Assembly: GCA_021846665.1 (NCBI GenBank)
Contig: JAJZWM010000007.1
Span: forward strand, 1 to 35,136
Reading direction: 5' to 3'
Source of the DNA: Nanobdellota archaeon
GTDB taxonomy: Archaea; Nanobdellota; Nanobdellia; Parvarchaeales; Parvarchaeaceae
DNA length: 35,136 nucleotides
Of this stretch, positions 1 to 8,210 are shown piece by piece; position 1 is the stretch's first letter, and the number at the start of each line of letters is the position of its first letter. Both the position numbers and the translations under genes were made by a program. The notes below the pieces were generated by a model that worked only from the letters and a program-made list of their open reading frames with translations, was not told the origin of the DNA and ran no database searches.

Positions 1-875
1 CAGTGTTTACATATGAAGTAACTCATATTTTCTATAACACCTATTACAGGGATATTGAGGCTCTTTGCAACAACGACTGTTTTTTTACCAATTAAATTTG
101 AAAGCTCTTGCGGGGTAGTAACTACTACAGTTCCGTCTACAGGTATTGACTGAAAGACAGTTATCGGTGCATCACTAGTTCCAGGAGGAAGATCCAAAAA
201 TAGTATATCTAAACTATCCCAATTGGTGTCATTATACATTTGTTTTATTGCGCTAGAAACCAAAGGGCCTCGCCATATTATTGCTTCAACATCGGTTAGC
301 ATGTCAACTGCCATTATCTTCAGTCCATTTTTTATTATAGGGATTATCTTCCCATCTTGATCAGCATACGCTCTTTCCTTTAAATTAAATAAAGAGGTTA
401 TAGATGGCCCAGATATGTCGCAGTCTAATATGCCAGTTTTATAACCCATAGAATTTGCAGTTTCAGCCAAAAGTTTTACTATTGTGCTTTTTCCAACACC
501 TCCCTTCGCGGAGTAAACTGCTATTATTTTTCTTATGCTTTTTTTCTCATATCTTTCTATGCTTTGTGGCATTGTTATCTGTTCTTTTCTTATAACCTCT
601 TTTATATCATCTAATTCCTGCTTTGACATGAATCCGAAGTTTACTTCTACATCTTCGTATCCCTTTTCTTTAAGCACTTTTTTAACGTCCTTTTCTATTG
701 TTGATGATAAAGGACAGCCAGGAACGGTTAATTTTACATTTACTTTTATTTTTTTGCCTTCCTCTTCTACAGATTCTATCATTTTAAGTTTGACTATACT
801 TATTCCTATCTCAGGGTCCTTTATAGGTTCTATTACGTCAATTATATTTTTGAGTCTGTCACCTTCTAATTTCAT
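1..875 (-). CDS. Mrp/NBP35-family P-loop ATPase, Fe-S cluster carrier (partial)
   Basis: This gene is absent from the ORF track because its 3' end lies outside the window; I translated it by hand from the ATG at 873-875 on the minus strand. The first ~90 residues look like a MIP18/DUF59 domain. A deviant Walker A loop (AKGGVGKST) follows, and later DLPPGTSD and a VIENMSYF-type segment typical of Mrp/ApbC proteins. The reading stops at CKHC, which matches the C-terminal CxxC that holds a bridging Fe-S cluster in this family, so perhaps a few dozen residues are missing. Proteins of this family bind and transfer Fe-S clusters in the cytoplasm using ATP. It lies 19 nt downstream of radA on the same strand and is probably co-transcribed with it. 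Only a weak GGT precedes the start. Confidence 0.88.
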   Translation of the reverse strand, partial: MKLEGDRLKNIIDVIEPIKDPEIGISIVKLKMIESVEEEGKKIKVNVKLTVPGCPLSSTIEKDVKKVLKEKGYEDVEVNFGFMSKQELDDIKEVIRKEQITMPQSIERYEKKSIRKIIAVYSAKGGVGKSTIVKLLAETANSMGYKTGILDCDISGPSITSLFNLKERAYADQDGKIIPIIKNGLKIMAVDMLTDVEAIIWRGPLVSSAIKQMYNDTNWDSLDILFLDLPPGTSDAPITVFQSIPVDGTVVVTTPQELSNLIGKKTVVVAKSLNIPVIGVIENMSYFICKH

Positions 876-894
876 GCTTTACCAACAAAATGGT

Positions 895-1932
895 TTATTT
901 TTTCTTTTCTTCTTCTATGTCAGCTATCCCATTAGATGTTATTTCAAAAGAAGCTTCTCCTTCAGGCAAACTTGGCGAGTCTACAAGTTTTCCAACTCTA
1001 GATCCTTTCTTTCCTTTTCTTAGATATATCCTGTAAGTAGCTACGTGCCCTATTATGTGCCCGCCTACAGCTGCGGTTGGATCTCCAAACATAACGTCTG
1101 GTCTGGCCATTACTTGGTTTGTTATATAAACCGCTACATTAAAGCGGTCTGCTAATCTTTGAAGATTATGTAAAACTACATTTACTTTTTGCTGTCTGTC
1201 AGCAAGCGTTCCTCTACCTACATATTCAGCACGGAATAATGCCATCATACTGTCTACAACTATAAGTTTTATCTTAGGGTCTGCGTTTATAAGCTCGGGT
1301 ATTTTGTCTACCAAAAGGACTTGATGATCAGAAGAGTAAGCTCTACCTATTTTTATGTTTTGTAATGCCTGTTTGGGATCAAGGCCCTTTACTGCTGCCA
1401 GTTGCTCAATCCTCGATGGCCTAAAAGTTCCTTCTGTATCAATCCATATTGCATGGCCTTCTAACCCTCCTTTTTCTAAGGGTAATTGTACATCAACGGC
1501 TAATTGGAATGCAAGCTGGCTTTTTCCTGAGCCGTATTCACCATAGCATTCTGTTATAGACTGTGTTTCTATCCCCCCACCTAATAAAATATTAAGAGCT
1601 TCACTGCCAGTGGATATCCTTTGTACACTTTTCCTTTTATCTTCAAACTCCAATCCTGACATGAAATTCATTTTTGATGCTTCTCTTGCTTCAGCAACTA
1701 TCTTTCTAGCAGTTGGTTCTCCTATCCCGCAGGCCTCTACTAAAATTAAAGGGTTTGCAGTTGCAAGAGCTATTATATCTTGGTAACCAGCATTTCTTAT
1801 CTTTGAAGCTATAGTACTTCCAACTCCAGGCAAATCTTTTATGTCTTTATATTCAAAGTCAGAATGTAATTCCTCTGCCTTTTCTTCATTTTCATTTTCT
1901 TCTTCAACATGTTCAATTTCATCGTCTTCCAT
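895..1932 (-). CDS. radA: DNA repair and recombination protein RadA
   Basis: Archaeal RecA/Rad51-family recombinase that forms filaments on single-stranded DNA and drives strand exchange. After an unusually acidic, low-complexity stretch (residues ~1-25) comes a helix-hairpin-helix domain (LPGVGSTIASKI, then GIGEPTARKIV; ~30-85). The ATPase core has Walker A GEYGSGKS (131-138), Walker B LIVVDSMMALF (~223-233) and a following RQQ/NQV region. Its 345 residues are normal for RadA, although the family usually has FGSGKT rather than YGSGKS at Walker A. The start is supported by GAGGT three bases upstream, which overlaps the stop of the preceding RAM-domain gene. The neighbouring RAM protein and Mrp ATPase lie in the same direction with gaps of 6 and 19 nt, indicating one operon. 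Confidence 0.96.
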   Translation of the reverse strand: MEDDEIEHVEEENENEEKAEELHSDFEYKDIKDLPGVGSTIASKIRNAGYQDIIALATANPLILVEACGIGEPTARKIVAEAREASKMNFMSGLEFEDKRKSVQRISTGSEALNILLGGGIETQSITECYGEYGSGKSQLAFQLAVDVQLPLEKGGLEGHAIWIDTEGTFRPSRIEQLAAVKGLDPKQALQNIKIGRAYSSDHQVLLVDKIPELINADPKIKLIVVDSMMALFRAEYVGRGTLADRQQKVNVVLHNLQRLADRFNVAVYITNQVMARPDVMFGDPTAAVGGHIIGHVATYRIYLRKGKKGSRVGKLVDSPSLPEGEASFEITSNGIADIEEEKKK

Positions 1933-1938
1933 TTTACC

Positions 1939-2187
1939 TCACTTTACTTTGTTTAGTACTATTGTAGTATCCGTTCTGCCTACACCTTTTTCTTTTCTTA
2001 ATTGTGAAACGACAAAGTTTGACAGCTCCTCTATATTGCTGTATTTTAGTCTTATTAATAAATCCCATTGTCCGCTTATTAACATTACCTCTACCACTTT
2101 TTCATCGCCGCTTACCGCTTTAGCTATCTCTATTGCTGAGGATCCTTGCGAAACTTCAACAAATATAAGTGCTTCCATCTGTTCCAT
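1939..2187 (-). CDS. Stand-alone RAM-domain (Lrp/AsnC ligand-binding) protein
   Basis: An 82-residue protein with only the C-terminal RAM (regulation of amino acid metabolism) fold of Lrp/AsnC regulators; the helix-turn-helix is absent. The beta-alpha-beta pattern and the GQWDLLIRLKYSNIEEL segment match the family. Such proteins are thought to bind small effectors and to associate with themselves or with full-length Lrp proteins. Two starts are possible: the ATG at 2187, where a TATA-like box about 25 nt upstream would give a nearly leaderless mRNA, or the ATG nine bases further in (2178), which has AAAGGGG at normal SD distance. It is the first gene of the apparent RAM-radA-mrp operon. A second RAM-only protein and one full-length Lrp occur elsewhere in this window. 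Confidence 0.85.
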   Translation of the reverse strand: MEQMEALIFVEVSQGSSAIEIAKAVSGDEKVVEVMLISGQWDLLIRLKYSNIEELSNFVVSQLRKEKGVGRTDTTIVLNKVK

Positions 2188-2206
2188 ACCCCTTTAAAGT
2201 TCTACG

Positions 2207-2223
2207 TGTATTTATAATTTTTA
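2207..2223 (-). promoter_or_regulatory. Putative TATA box for the RAM-radA-mrp operon
   Basis: On the minus strand the sequence reads AAAAATTATAAATA and ends about 20 nt before the ATG at 2187. This is the distance expected for an archaeal promoter with a leaderless or very short-leader transcript. It is an inference from spacing and composition in AT-rich DNA. Confidence 0.4.
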
Positions 2224-2311
2224 CTTTTTACAGAGAAATGTTTTAATTTAAATATCAAACATATAAATTAAAGATAAAAAGGCCTAGTTCGTATAGCAAA
2301 TTAAATGCATT

Positions 2312-2902
2312 TTATAGTTTTCCTATGTCTTTTACAGTATCTACATCCATTGTTTTTATGGTTTCAGTTGGTTTCGCTATTGCAGGTACAATACATATGT
2401 GGCCTTGAGATTCCTTTGCATTGTATATTGTTTTAAGGCCTTTAAGGGCAAACATTATATGGCCAACGTCTTTGCCAAGTGCATCATTAAATATCGAATA
2501 GTACTGTAGTTTTCCATCAGGGTCTATGATAACCATTCCTCTTCTAGCACCACCAGTTTCACTGTTTAGGAAACCATAATTTGTTATTATCTCTTTTTTA
2601 GGGTCTGCTATCATAGGTATCTTACTTTTACTTACTCTTGGAGAGGCTTGAACCCATCCTTTATGTGAAAAGACAGTGTCCGCGCTTATTACAAAAACAG
2701 CAATGTCCTCTTTTTCAAATTCACTATACTCATCCATTAGCGCTTCAATATCTGTTGCACATACAAATGTGAAATCTCCAGGATAGAAAGTCAAGAGAAC
2801 CCACTTTCCACGGTATTCTTTCAAGTCAACTTCCTTTATTTCATCACTATCTGGAAAATATGCCTTTTCCTTAAATTCAAATACTTCTTTTCCTATTTCC
2901 AT
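2312..2902 (-). CDS. Peroxiredoxin (AhpC/2-Cys Prx family)
   Basis: Thiol peroxidase that reduces H2O2 and organic peroxides in the cytoplasm. The thioredoxin-like fold is clear: FYPGDFTFVCATDIEAL carries the peroxidatic Cys48, although the usual VCPTE is VCATD here. A second Cys in GHICIVPA near residue 169 sits where 2-Cys enzymes keep the resolving Cys (usually VCP), so a typical 2-Cys mechanism is likely. Its 196 residues fit the AhpC/Prx group. The start is fixed by AGGAGGT three nucleotides before the ATG. It faces away from the dCMP deaminase gene, with a 91-bp AT-rich shared promoter region between them. A peroxide scavenger fits the cytochrome bd oxidase genes later in the window. 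Confidence 0.93.
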   Translation of the reverse strand: MEIGKEVFEFKEKAYFPDSDEIKEVDLKEYRGKWVLLTFYPGDFTFVCATDIEALMDEYSEFEKEDIAVFVISADTVFSHKGWVQASPRVSKSKIPMIADPKKEIITNYGFLNSETGGARRGMVIIDPDGKLQYYSIFNDALGKDVGHIMFALKGLKTIYNAKESQGHICIVPAIAKPTETIKTMDVDTVKDIGKL

Positions 2903-2905
2903 ATT

Positions 2906-2912
2906 ACCTCCT
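2906..2912 (-). promoter_or_regulatory. Shine-Dalgarno site of the peroxiredoxin gene
   Basis: A perfect AGGAGGT on the minus strand, separated from the ATG by only AAT. The same short spacing (GAGGT-aat-ATG) precedes the exonuclease gene at 8929, and GAGGT-aaa-ATG precedes radA. A close SD therefore seems to be used for some genes here, while many others appear leaderless. Confidence 0.7.
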
Positions 2913-2993
2913 AGAATTATTATATAACTATAATATACATGCCTAGTTTAAATATTTTTTAAATTATTTATTATCACATTAAGTTATAACATA

Positions 2994-3473
2994 ATGAATA
3001 GACCAAGCTGGGACGAATATTTTACTGAAATAACAAAAAAAGTCTCAGAAAGATCGACTTGCGATAGAGGACATGCGGCCTGCGTTATTGTTAAAGAAAA
3101 CAGGATTCTTGCCACTGGTTATGCCGGTTCACCAAAAGGGATGCCCCATTGCGATGATGCTGGCCATATGCTAAGAAAGCAGTATGATAATGAAACTGGA
3201 GAAATAACTACACACTGTGTAAGAACTGTACATGCAGAGCAGAATGCAATAACACAGGCAGCCAAGTTTGGTGTTTCTCTTGATGGTTCAACAGTTTACG
3301 TAACTATGGAACCCTGTTTTACATGTGCAAAAATGCTTGTTCAAGTAGGAGTTAAAAGAGTTATTGCATTTAAAAAATACCATGATGATAAAGATACGAT
3401 TGATCTTTTCGATAAATCTGGCATACTGTTAGAAGTAAAGGAAGAGAAAGAAGAAGATTACACAAATAAATGA
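2994..3473 (+). CDS. dCMP deaminase / ComEB-like zinc deaminase
   Basis: Member of the cytidine/deoxycytidylate deaminase superfamily, most likely converting dCMP to dUMP for dTTP synthesis. The zinc site is intact: HAE at residues 80-82 (His ligand and catalytic Glu) and PCFTC at 107-111 (two Cys ligands). The N-terminal WDEYF start, the conserved GYAGSPKGMPHC segment and the 159-residue length match the ComEB/dCMP deaminase group rather than free cytidine deaminases. The start has no SD and an AT-rich box about 30 nt upstream, suggesting a leaderless transcript. The gene converges on the NadM-DUF488 gene, whose stop is three bases away. The substrate (dCMP versus a related nucleotide) cannot be settled from sequence alone. 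Confidence 0.9.
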   Translation: MNRPSWDEYFTEITKKVSERSTCDRGHAACVIVKENRILATGYAGSPKGMPHCDDAGHMLRKQYDNETGEITTHCVRTVHAEQNAITQAAKFGVSLDGSTVYVTMEPCFTCAKMLVQVGVKRVIAFKKYHDDKDTIDLFDKSGILLEVKEEKEEDYTNK

Positions 3474-3476
3474 GTC

Positions 3477-4493
3477 TTATTTGTATATAATACTACCACG
3501 GTATATTTTAGCATGCTTGTTTATCTCATGCTCTAGTGTTTCATTATGGTTTATTATATGTGTGACTGAGAAGTTTTTTGTAGTAATTAAATCGGATATA
3601 AGGGAACGATGGCAATTCCACGGCAGTATCTCAGCACACATAATTACTGTTCTTTTTTTAATAGATATTCTAATAAGTTTATTTATACCATCTTTGAATT
3701 CTTTTTTCTGCATATAATCTGCAAAGCCTCTAAAAGAATAGTTTTTCCAGAAAGTATTAATTGAATTGTTATTAGTTTTCCTTAAGCCGCCAAGCTCTTT
3801 TAAATGTTTGTATTCTATTCTGTTTTTTATTAATATAGCCTTTAAATTTTCTGAGTTAAACTGCGGGTTATGCCTAGATTTTGGTATTGTTCTTATGTCT
3901 ACAACTTCCTTAATTCCATATTCTTTTATTAGTAGAATAAAATCATCGATATCTCTAGTAGAATGCCCTATAGTAAATATCCTGTTACTTCCTGTTCTTT
4001 CAATGTTTTTTATTCTTTCTATTCCATTTGTTTTATGTATGACTTTTAAAGTTGCTTTCGGTACCAAATCCTCTATATTTTTATTTTTTAATATTGTCTT
4101 TCTTATATTTGTACCAGAGAATTTATCAATATGAAAATAATCAACAGTTTCTACCCTCTGTTTGTTATCAGAAAGTATTCTCTTTACGAGTTTATTCCCT
4201 GTATAGCATACATCAAAGTTACCAACAGTGCTTATAAGATCTTTGTACCATCTTTTGTATTCATTCTTATCCTCTAAACCAAATATTTCGAAACTTTTGA
4301 AATTCTGGTCCTTCAGAGAGCTTTCAATCATTTCTTTTCTTTCTTCAAATGTAAATGGGTTTATTTTAGTAAATGAGAATTGCTTGCTTCCTATAACTAT
4401 TTTTATTTTATCTTTGTTTTTGCAGATCGAAACTATAGTTTTAATGTGGCCTTCATGAAAAGGCTGGAACCTGCCTATAAAAAGTATGATCAT
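3477..4493 (-). CDS. NMN adenylyltransferase fused to DUF488
   Basis: Two domains in one 338-residue chain. Residues 1 to ~165 are an archaeal NadM-type nicotinamide-nucleotide adenylyltransferase: GRFQPFHEGH is the nucleotidyltransferase (T/H)xGH region and FSGTNIRKTI is the C-terminal ISGTxIR motif. It would make NAD+ from NMN and ATP. Residues ~170-338 are a DUF488 domain, with FTIGHSTRDIDDF, DIRTIPKSRHNPQF and a C-terminal MCAEILPWNCHRSLI, which is the typical signature of this family of unknown biochemical role. Both parts are in one frame with no stop or frameshift between them, so the fusion is real at sequence level. NadM alone is usually about 170-180 residues. A TATA-like box lies upstream, and the gene is divergent from the copper genes. 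Confidence 0.9.
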   Translation of the reverse strand: MIILFIGRFQPFHEGHIKTIVSICKNKDKIKIVIGSKQFSFTKINPFTFEERKEMIESSLKDQNFKSFEIFGLEDKNEYKRWYKDLISTVGNFDVCYTGNKLVKRILSDNKQRVETVDYFHIDKFSGTNIRKTILKNKNIEDLVPKATLKVIHKTNGIERIKNIERTGSNRIFTIGHSTRDIDDFILLIKEYGIKEVVDIRTIPKSRHNPQFNSENLKAILIKNRIEYKHLKELGGLRKTNNNSINTFWKNYSFRGFADYMQKKEFKDGINKLIRISIKKRTVIMCAEILPWNCHRSLISDLITTKNFSVTHIINHNETLEHEINKHAKIYRGSIIYK

Positions 4494-4551
4494 TTGATTT
4501 TTAATTATTTATCGTTTTAATGTATTTAAATTTAAAAAGACATAATTTTAA

Positions 4552-4704
4552 ATGAATATGGGACATAAAAGAGACCCAGTATGCGGAATGGAAGTAAACA
4601 GTGATAGTAAATACAAAAGCGAATACGATGGTGAGATCTATTACTTCTGTTCCAATGCTTGCAAGGAAAAGTTTGAAGTAAACCCGATAAAGTACACGAG
4701 ATAA
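4552..4704 (+). CDS. Small YHS-domain metal-binding protein
   Basis: A 50-residue ORF too short for the track, translated by hand from the ATG at 4552 to the TAA at 4702-4704. It is a single YHS domain: RDPVCGMEV near the N-terminus and YYFCSNACKEKFEVNP at the end. Cys11, Cys33 and Cys37 are likely metal (probably copper) ligands. Its stop overlaps the start of the Cu+ ATPase by one base (TAATG), and that ATPase opens with a similar YHS domain. The two are probably co-translated, with this protein possibly acting as a metal carrier or sensor for the pump. A separate internal ATG at codon 3 is a possible alternative start. An AT-rich TATA-like stretch (4524-4540) precedes it. Confidence 0.88.
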   Translation: MNMGHKRDPVCGMEVNSDSKYKSEYDGEIYYFCSNACKEKFEVNPIKYTR

Positions 4705-6752
4705 TGCCAACCGATCCAGTTTGTGGGATGTTTGTTCCTCAAAATACTAATATTGTATTGATAAAAGATAGTGATACATATTATTTTTGTTCTACCACAT
4801 GTAAGATAAAGTTTCAGCAGCCTATAGAAGCAAGGAAAAAAGATAAATTAGCGCTCATAGTAGCCTGGAGCTTTGCTATTCCCGTGCTAATTATAACTTA
4901 TTTTATTTCCTTTGGTATGAAGGATTATGTGATGCTTGTACTGTCATTACCTGTGCAGTTCTATTCTGGGCTTAAATTCTATAAAGGTGCTTATCAAGCC
5001 ATAAAAATGCGTTCCGGAAACATGGACCTGCTTATAGCTTTAGGTACCTCAGTGGCGTTCTTCTTTTCCATAGCCATCATAGTATTCCCTTCGTTTATAC
5101 CGACTAATACTACTTATTTTGACACTTCTACCTTCATAATAGCTCTTATTTTAACAGGCAGTTATATACAGGACATAACGGAGTCGAAGGCTAATGATGC
5201 TGCGAATGAATTGATCAAACGTCTACCTTCACGCGTTAATCTTATAGATGTAAACGGTACCACAATAACAGTAAGTCTAGACAAGTTAAAAAAAAATAAT
5301 ATAATTTTAGTGAAGCCTGGAGAAAATGTGCCAGTCGATGGAACAGTTATTGATGGCGAAACTGAAGTGGACGAATCTATGATAAGTGGAGAGCCTGAGC
5401 CTGTTGTAAAGATAAAAGGAAGTAGTGTAATATCCGGAACCACTAATTTAAATGGTGTAATAAAGGTAAGAGTTGACAGCGTAGGCAAGGACTCGACAAT
5501 AAATAAAATATCCGAACTTATAGAACATGCGGCTGCAGGAAGGGTTAAATCGCAGAAGCTGGCGGACATATTCTCTGCTTATTTCGTGCCGGTAGTAATA
5601 GGGGTATCGATTGTGGCGGCTTTTTTTTGGTATGGTTTTCTTTCCTATGCTGGCAGCAGCGCAGTGTATGAAATTACAGTATTGTCATTCGTTTCTGTTA
5701 TAATAATAGCATGTCCATGCGCAATTGGCTTGGCGGCACCGATAACACTTTTAGTGGCTTCTAATGCTTCCTTAAAAAATCACTTGCTATTGAAGAATAT
5801 ATCGAGCCTTGAAAAACTCGCCAAAATAAATTTGGCCGTTTTTGATAAGACAGGCACATTGACCGACTCAAGGCCTGATATAGACAAAATAGTCGTTAAA
5901 GACGGCAGATATAATGATGTATCTGTATTAGAGTATGCTGCGTCCTTGGAGCAATACTCTAATCATCCGATTGCAAGCGCTATAATTAAATATGCTAAAA
6001 GTAAACACATAACTTTTAAAGACATCTCACGGGTGGAAGAAAAACCAGGAGAAGGAATTTATGGAAGATTTAATGACAAGAATCTCGTAATAAAGCGCGG
6101 AGACAGCCTAAACAGCGTGAGCTTGTATGTAAATAATGTCTTAATTGGAGATATTCTCCTGTCTTATCATATAAAAAAGGATGCTGTTGTTGTAATAAAG
6201 AAACTGCATTCTATAGGTATTAAGACGGCCATTATAACTGGGGACAGGCTGGCAGAAGCAAATCGAGTAGGGTCAATGCTTAATATAGATTATATCCATG
6301 CGGAGATTACTCCAGAAAAGAAGTCTGAAATAATAAAAAAGTATCAAAAGCAAGGATACTATGTTATGTATGCTGGTGATGGTATAAACGATGCAATAGC
6401 TCTAGAGACAGCGGATGTAGGCGTAGCTATGGGAACTGGAAGTGATATAGCCAAAGAAAGTGGCGATGTTATAATTCTTAAAGACGATTTGCTACTGGTA
6501 TATTACTTGAAGAAAGTTGGAGATTACACACTGTCAAAAATAAAGCAGAATATTTTATGGGCAATAGGTTACAATGCCATACTTATACCTGTAGCAGCAG
6601 GCGTACTTGTTCCTATATTTGGTCTAGGGATGTACTCTTTGTTACCGATATTTGCTGCATTAGCAATGGGTATGAGTTCTGTAAGTGTAGTATTAAACTC
6701 TTTACTTTTAAAACCTAAATTGAACAAAGTTCAGCAGTATACATTAATGTAG
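4704..6752 (+). CDS. copA: Copper-exporting P1B-type ATPase with N-terminal YHS domain
   Basis: Membrane pump that uses ATP to export Cu+ from the cytoplasm. Residues 1-42 are a YHS domain (DPVCGM, YYFCSTTC) in place of the usual HMA domain. The catalytic signs are complete: actuator loop SGE (228-230), intramembrane CPC (337-339) with ACPCAIGLAAP, phosphorylated Asp381 in DKTGTLT, the P1B marker His-Pro (421-422) and hinge GDGINDA (558-564). Near the C-terminus GYNAILIP and MGMSSVSVVLNSL match the YN and MxxSS signatures of the P1B-1 (Cu+/Ag+) subgroup. Length (682 residues) is normal for one soluble metal-binding domain. It overlaps the upstream YHS microprotein by one base. Copper extrusion would suit a metal-rich habitat. 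Confidence 0.94.
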   Translation: MPTDPVCGMFVPQNTNIVLIKDSDTYYFCSTTCKIKFQQPIEARKKDKLALIVAWSFAIPVLIITYFISFGMKDYVMLVLSLPVQFYSGLKFYKGAYQAIKMRSGNMDLLIALGTSVAFFFSIAIIVFPSFIPTNTTYFDTSTFIIALILTGSYIQDITESKANDAANELIKRLPSRVNLIDVNGTTITVSLDKLKKNNIILVKPGENVPVDGTVIDGETEVDESMISGEPEPVVKIKGSSVISGTTNLNGVIKVRVDSVGKDSTINKISELIEHAAAGRVKSQKLADIFSAYFVPVVIGVSIVAAFFWYGFLSYAGSSAVYEITVLSFVSVIIIACPCAIGLAAPITLLVASNASLKNHLLLKNISSLEKLAKINLAVFDKTGTLTDSRPDIDKIVVKDGRYNDVSVLEYAASLEQYSNHPIASAIIKYAKSKHITFKDISRVEEKPGEGIYGRFNDKNLVIKRGDSLNSVSLYVNNVLIGDILLSYHIKKDAVVVIKKLHSIGIKTAIITGDRLAEANRVGSMLNIDYIHAEITPEKKSEIIKKYQKQGYYVMYAGDGINDAIALETADVGVAMGTGSDIAKESGDVIILKDDLLLVYYLKKVGDYTLSKIKQNILWAIGYNAILIPVAAGVLVPIFGLGMYSLLPIFAALAMGMSSVSVVLNSLLLKPKLNKVQQYTLM

Positions 6753-6761
6753 GGTTTAATC

Positions 6762-8096
6762 TTATAGTTTGTAGTCTAAGTCTTGTTTGAATTTTTCTAG
6801 GTAAAACTGTTTTTCATTATAATCTGCAAGGTAAAGGCAGTTATCCATTGCTTCCTTTAAGCAAGAGGTCGCGCCAGGCGAAGGCGTTACTGAAAAAAGG
6901 GCACCATTTCCTTCTATCGCAGTTCCTCCCAGTGCAAGTTGTTTTTTCTTTGTGTCTATTATCTGTGGGCGTATCCCACCAACATTTTCTGCAAGTTTAA
7001 GAGCATCAGGTTTAAGTGAAGGAATTATTTTATTTACTTCATTTTTTGTAAAGGATATCTTACCAATAAAAGGGATAGAATAAATTAAGTTTTCCTTAAC
7101 TATTTTTGAAATTGTTTTATCAAATAGTATATTCTCTAGGCTCTTAGCAGTGTTTTCATTAAAGTTTAGCGAGCGGAAGTAATCCGGCATTGAATAGATA
7201 TTCCCCTTTTCAAGCTCAGGGTATATATTAACAGTTGGCCCAAATCTTGTTATATTTGGGTCTGTAATGTCTGGATCTCCATGTACAGCTGCAAATGGTA
7301 TACCCTCTCTTTCAACTCTGTAAACTTTTCCTTTCAAGACCTTTTTTGAGTAATAGAATTTACCTCCTACAGATAATATTCCAAGTTCTTTACCATACCC
7401 CAATTTTTTAGCAAAGAAAAGACTATACGCACCAGCAGTTACTAAAACAGAATCTGAAATAAATTCGTTTTTACTTGTTTTTACTATATAGCCTTTGGAA
7501 GTTTTATTTATCTCCTTTACTTCTTCATTGAATTTTGCTTTAAATGAATTATTTTGAAGGGCTATCTTCATAAATGATTTTGAAAGGTTGTGATAATCAA
7601 CCATGTATCCATTATCTGTGAAAAGTGCAAGCAAATTTTCATTTTTTTCTCTTCCTTTTACTACGTTCGGTTCAACCTTTGCGATATCTTCTCTTTTATC
7701 CAGTTTTTTAACATATGGGAAAATCTCCTTAAATTCAGAGTCATACCTTTTTTCAAGCTTGTCTATTTCATCGTTTCCAACTGCAAGCGTCATTTTCTGG
7801 CATTTCTGTATAATTTTCTTTCTTTCATCCTTACCTAATTCTTTATTTGCATAACTTACAACTAGTTTTGCGTTTTCCTTTGTTTCTTTTGTTTTTTCTA
7901 TTGAATAGTTCGTTTCTATCTCTCCGGAATGAAGTGTTTGGCTATTATTATTGCTGTTTGAATTAAGCATTGCAACATCCTTTTCTTTTTCTATTATAAG
8001 CACATCTTTAAAATCAGAATATTTGCTTAAAGCGTACATACTTGCTGTTCCAACTACACCGGCACCTACTATTATAATACTATATTTTTTTATCAT
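6762..8096 (-). CDS. Malate:quinone oxidoreductase-like FAD protein
   Basis: FAD-dependent oxidoreductase, probably passing electrons from malate to the quinone pool at the inner face of the membrane. The N-terminus has a dinucleotide fold (IIIVGAGVVGTASM; GxGxxG at residues 11-16). It is followed by a NNNSQTLHSGEIETNY segment that closely recalls, from memory, the Mqo of Helicobacter/Campylobacter rather than the classical E. coli type. The end of the chain has LALGGTAIEGNGALF and PSPGATSCLKEA, also as in Mqo. No transmembrane segment is obvious, which fits a peripheral membrane enzyme. AAGGTAC lies just before the ATG. It converges on copA with a 9-bp gap. A 2-hydroxyglutarate oxidase is the alternative reading, but the SQTLH region favours Mqo. 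The cytochrome bd genes in this window would be a natural electron acceptor. Confidence 0.78.
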   Translation of the reverse strand: MIKKYSIIIVGAGVVGTASMYALSKYSDFKDVLIIEKEKDVAMLNSNSNNNSQTLHSGEIETNYSIEKTKETKENAKLVVSYANKELGKDERKKIIQKCQKMTLAVGNDEIDKLEKRYDSEFKEIFPYVKKLDKREDIAKVEPNVVKGREKNENLLALFTDNGYMVDYHNLSKSFMKIALQNNSFKAKFNEEVKEINKTSKGYIVKTSKNEFISDSVLVTAGAYSLFFAKKLGYGKELGILSVGGKFYYSKKVLKGKVYRVEREGIPFAAVHGDPDITDPNITRFGPTVNIYPELEKGNIYSMPDYFRSLNFNENTAKSLENILFDKTISKIVKENLIYSIPFIGKISFTKNEVNKIIPSLKPDALKLAENVGGIRPQIIDTKKKQLALGGTAIEGNGALFSVTPSPGATSCLKEAMDNCLYLADYNEKQFYLEKFKQDLDYKL

Positions 8097-8210
8097 AGTA
8101 CCTTAATAAGTTTCTAAGATTTAATTGTATCGTAAACAATAATTGAAGTTAATTATCACTGAAATATAGGATCATTTAAAATAATTTTACTAGTCATAAA
8201 CAAAAATAAT

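Noticed and set aside
535-1023. 162-aa plus-strand ORF
   Set aside because: It is antisense to mrp and radA, both supported by clear motifs, and its Ser/Phe-rich composition is typical of a shadow frame.
4501-4710. 69-aa minus-strand ORF
   Set aside because: It lies opposite the convincing YHS gene (4552-4704) and shows no domain; the plus strand has the conserved Cys motif and is coupled to copA.
5162-5569. 135-aa minus-strand ORF inside copA
   Set aside because: It is a shadow of the actuator-domain region; the plus frame holds the catalytic motifs.
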